From the NCBI GenBank assembly GCA_041159865.1, contig JBEAXK010000079.1, positions 1 to 64,000 on the forward strand: a stretch of DNA of 64,000 nt. Reading direction: 5' to 3'. The translations under genes were made by a program, and so were the position numbers. Origin of the DNA: BJGN01 sp041159865. GTDB lineage: Bacteria; Bacteroidota; Bacteroidia; Chitinophagales; Saprospiraceae. The notes under the pieces were generated by a model. The model searched no databases and was not told the DNA's origin. It saw nothing but the letters and a program-made list of their open reading frames with translations. Below, piece by piece: positions 62,690-64,000 of the stretch; the first letter of the stretch is position 1, and each line of letters opens with the position of its first letter.

Positions 62690-63853
62690 ATGTTAAAAGT
62701 AGATTACATCATTGCAGGAGGAGGAGCCGCAGGGTTAAGTCTTGCGTTAAGAATGATGGATTCTACAAAACTTAAAGATAAGCGAATCCTTATACTTGAT
62801 AAGGATTCAAAGCAAATGAATGACAGAACCTGGTGTTTTTGGGAACATGGGCCAGGTTATTTTGATTCCATTATTTTTCATAAATGGCAGCATTTGAGAA
62901 TCGATGGGGACGGGGATAAACTGATTAAAGCCATTTCGCCTTACTATTATAAAATGCTTCGGGCAGAAGACTTTTATGAGTATGCAAAAAATAGATTAAA
63001 TAAATTACCGAATATAAAATGGATTCAGGCAAATATTGAAAATATAGTTACTTATGAAAATAGGGTTAAGGTAAAAACAGACCAGGGAGAATTTAAGGCA
63101 GACTGGTGTTTCAGCAGTATATCTCAAATGAAGATAGATAAGATCCAAAATCATTACCTAGATCAGCATTTCAGAGGATGGTTCATTAGAACATCAAAAC
63201 CAGTATTCAATAAAGATGAAGCACATTTTATGGATTTTAGAACCCCACAACATGGGGAAACAAGGTTTTTATATGTTTTACCATACAAATCAAGTGAGGC
63301 ATTGATAGAGGTAGCGATATTCTCTAGGGAACATCTTTTAACAAAACAATATAATGATATCCTTGAAACTTATTTGCTAAATCATTGGGATCTGGATAGA
63401 AAAGATTATACTATCATACAGGAGGAAGAAGGAAATATACCCATGACAGATGCCCCATTTAAAAAAGCAAATGGACATACCATACATATAGGTATGGCGG
63501 GAGGTGATACCAGGTCATCGACTGGATTCACTTTTCTTAATATACAGCGAAGAGTTGAAACAATAGTAAAGAAATTGGAAATGGGTAGAAATCCGGGTAA
63601 ATCGCCGCTATTTGATCGCTTTCGTTGGTACGATCGAGTACTTTTAAGAGTACTGGAAGAAAAGAGGTATGGAGGGGAGCAATTATTTATGCGATTGTTT
63701 AGAAAAAATCCCATTCAGCATATTTTGGCTTTTTTACAAGGGGATAGTCGTATTATTATGGAAATCAAGGTAATGCAAACGGCCCCTATAAAAGAGTTTT
63801 TAATCAGTGCCATCAGAATTGTATTGGGAATCAAAATAGATAGGAAAAAGTGA
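62690..63853 (+). CDS. crtY: lycopene beta-cyclase (CrtY family)
   Basis: 387 residues. N-terminal FAD-binding DYIIAGGGAAGLSLALRMMD, then DRTWCFWEHG, the signature of CrtY-type lycopene cyclases, and RGWFIRTSKPVF with MDFRTPQHGETRFLYVLPY. The C-terminal GMAGGDTRSSTGFTFLNIQR supplies the remaining family block. It closes beta rings on lycopene. 6 bases after cruF. The following 147 bases to the window edge contain no gene that I can support. Confidence 0.95.
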   Translation: MLKVDYIIAGGGAAGLSLALRMMDSTKLKDKRILILDKDSKQMNDRTWCFWEHGPGYFDSIIFHKWQHLRIDGDGDKLIKAISPYYYKMLRAEDFYEYAKNRLNKLPNIKWIQANIENIVTYENRVKVKTDQGEFKADWCFSSISQMKIDKIQNHYLDQHFRGWFIRTSKPVFNKDEAHFMDFRTPQHGETRFLYVLPYKSSEALIEVAIFSREHLLTKQYNDILETYLLNHWDLDRKDYTIIQEEEGNIPMTDAPFKKANGHTIHIGMAGGDTRSSTGFTFLNIQRRVETIVKKLEMGRNPGKSPLFDRFRWYDRVLLRVLEEKRYGGEQLFMRLFRKNPIQHILAFLQGDSRIIMEIKVMQTAPIKEFLISAIRIVLGIKIDRKK

Positions 63854-64000
63854 AAAAAAATATAATTTGGTAAATGGCCATAAATAAAATATAATGGAAT
63901 TTTTATTACTCGGTTAATATATTAAAAGTGAAGTTTTTTAGAATAAATCCAAGGGATTATAGACTAGGTAAGTCATGCCTATAAAAATAAAATCAAAGTA
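63854..64000. other. window-edge stretch without a supported gene
   Basis: AT-rich sequence following crtY. Short frames begin at 63895 (seven codons) and at 63975 (ATGCCTATAAAAATAAAA, cut by the edge), but neither can be judged. The next carotenoid gene (e.g. crtZ or crtD) may lie beyond. Confidence 0.4.

Overview
The window is AT-rich chromosomal DNA from a member of the Bacteroidota, most likely Cytophagales or a close relative. The evidence is a SusC/SusD pair, two proteins with C-terminal type IX secretion (T9SS) sorting domains, many lipoproteins with a Cys lipobox, TAnnTTTG-type -7 promoter elements, DUF4175, a 31-residue AURKAIP1/COX24-like protein beside ribonuclease G, and a carotenoid cluster with CruF and CrtY. 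I see no tRNA, rRNA, CRISPR array, intact insertion sequence or integrase.

Layout. 1-3.6 kb is a decayed accessory region: two copies of a GxxExxY gene (both broken), a DNA methyltransferase with one intact copy and one 3' remnant, a DUF4160 pseudogene overlapping an intact DUF2442 gene, a MazG-like fragment and an attC-like hairpin. 3.6-7.3 kb holds a small conserved gene, a T9SS-exported pectate lyase and two unusual secreted proteins. 7.3-24 kb is one minus-strand locus: SusC, SusD, three paralogous lipoproteins of about 1,100 residues (CRTAC1-like: FG-GAP/ASPIC-UnbV), a small lipoprotein and a vanadium-haloperoxidase-like lipoprotein. 24.3-32.1 kb carries ybeY, an RsbW-like kinase, DUF4175, an M1 aminopeptidase and a hydrolase. 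32.3-42.4 kb is core housekeeping (OmpA lipoprotein, apaG-gmk-yicC, HU, TPR lipoprotein, mS38-like mini-protein, rng, pth, dapD). 42.5-56.7 kb has a tricorn-like protease, a two-component system, an ABA4-like gene, msrA, a GH109 glycosidase, a secreted metallophosphoesterase, an MFS sugar transporter and a LOG-family protein. 56.8-63.9 kb contains an outer-membrane receptor, a rhodanese and crtI-crtB-cruF-crtY.

How the genes work together. The SusCD locus looks like one surface nutrient-acquisition or oxidation unit: SusC/SusD would bind and import a ligand, while the lipoproteins and the haloperoxidase-like enzyme act at the envelope. Each of the three giant lipoproteins has 14 Asp-rich calcium-binding loops, seven on either side of an ASPIC/UnbV domain. 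This is the best candidate here for an uncharacterised system. The carotenoid genes predict 1'-hydroxylated, one-end-cyclised pigments (myxol/saproxanthin/flexixanthin type). HU, TPR lipoprotein, mS38-like protein and rng lie in one direction with short gaps, and rng has a long structured leader. All functional calls come from motif reading without database searches.
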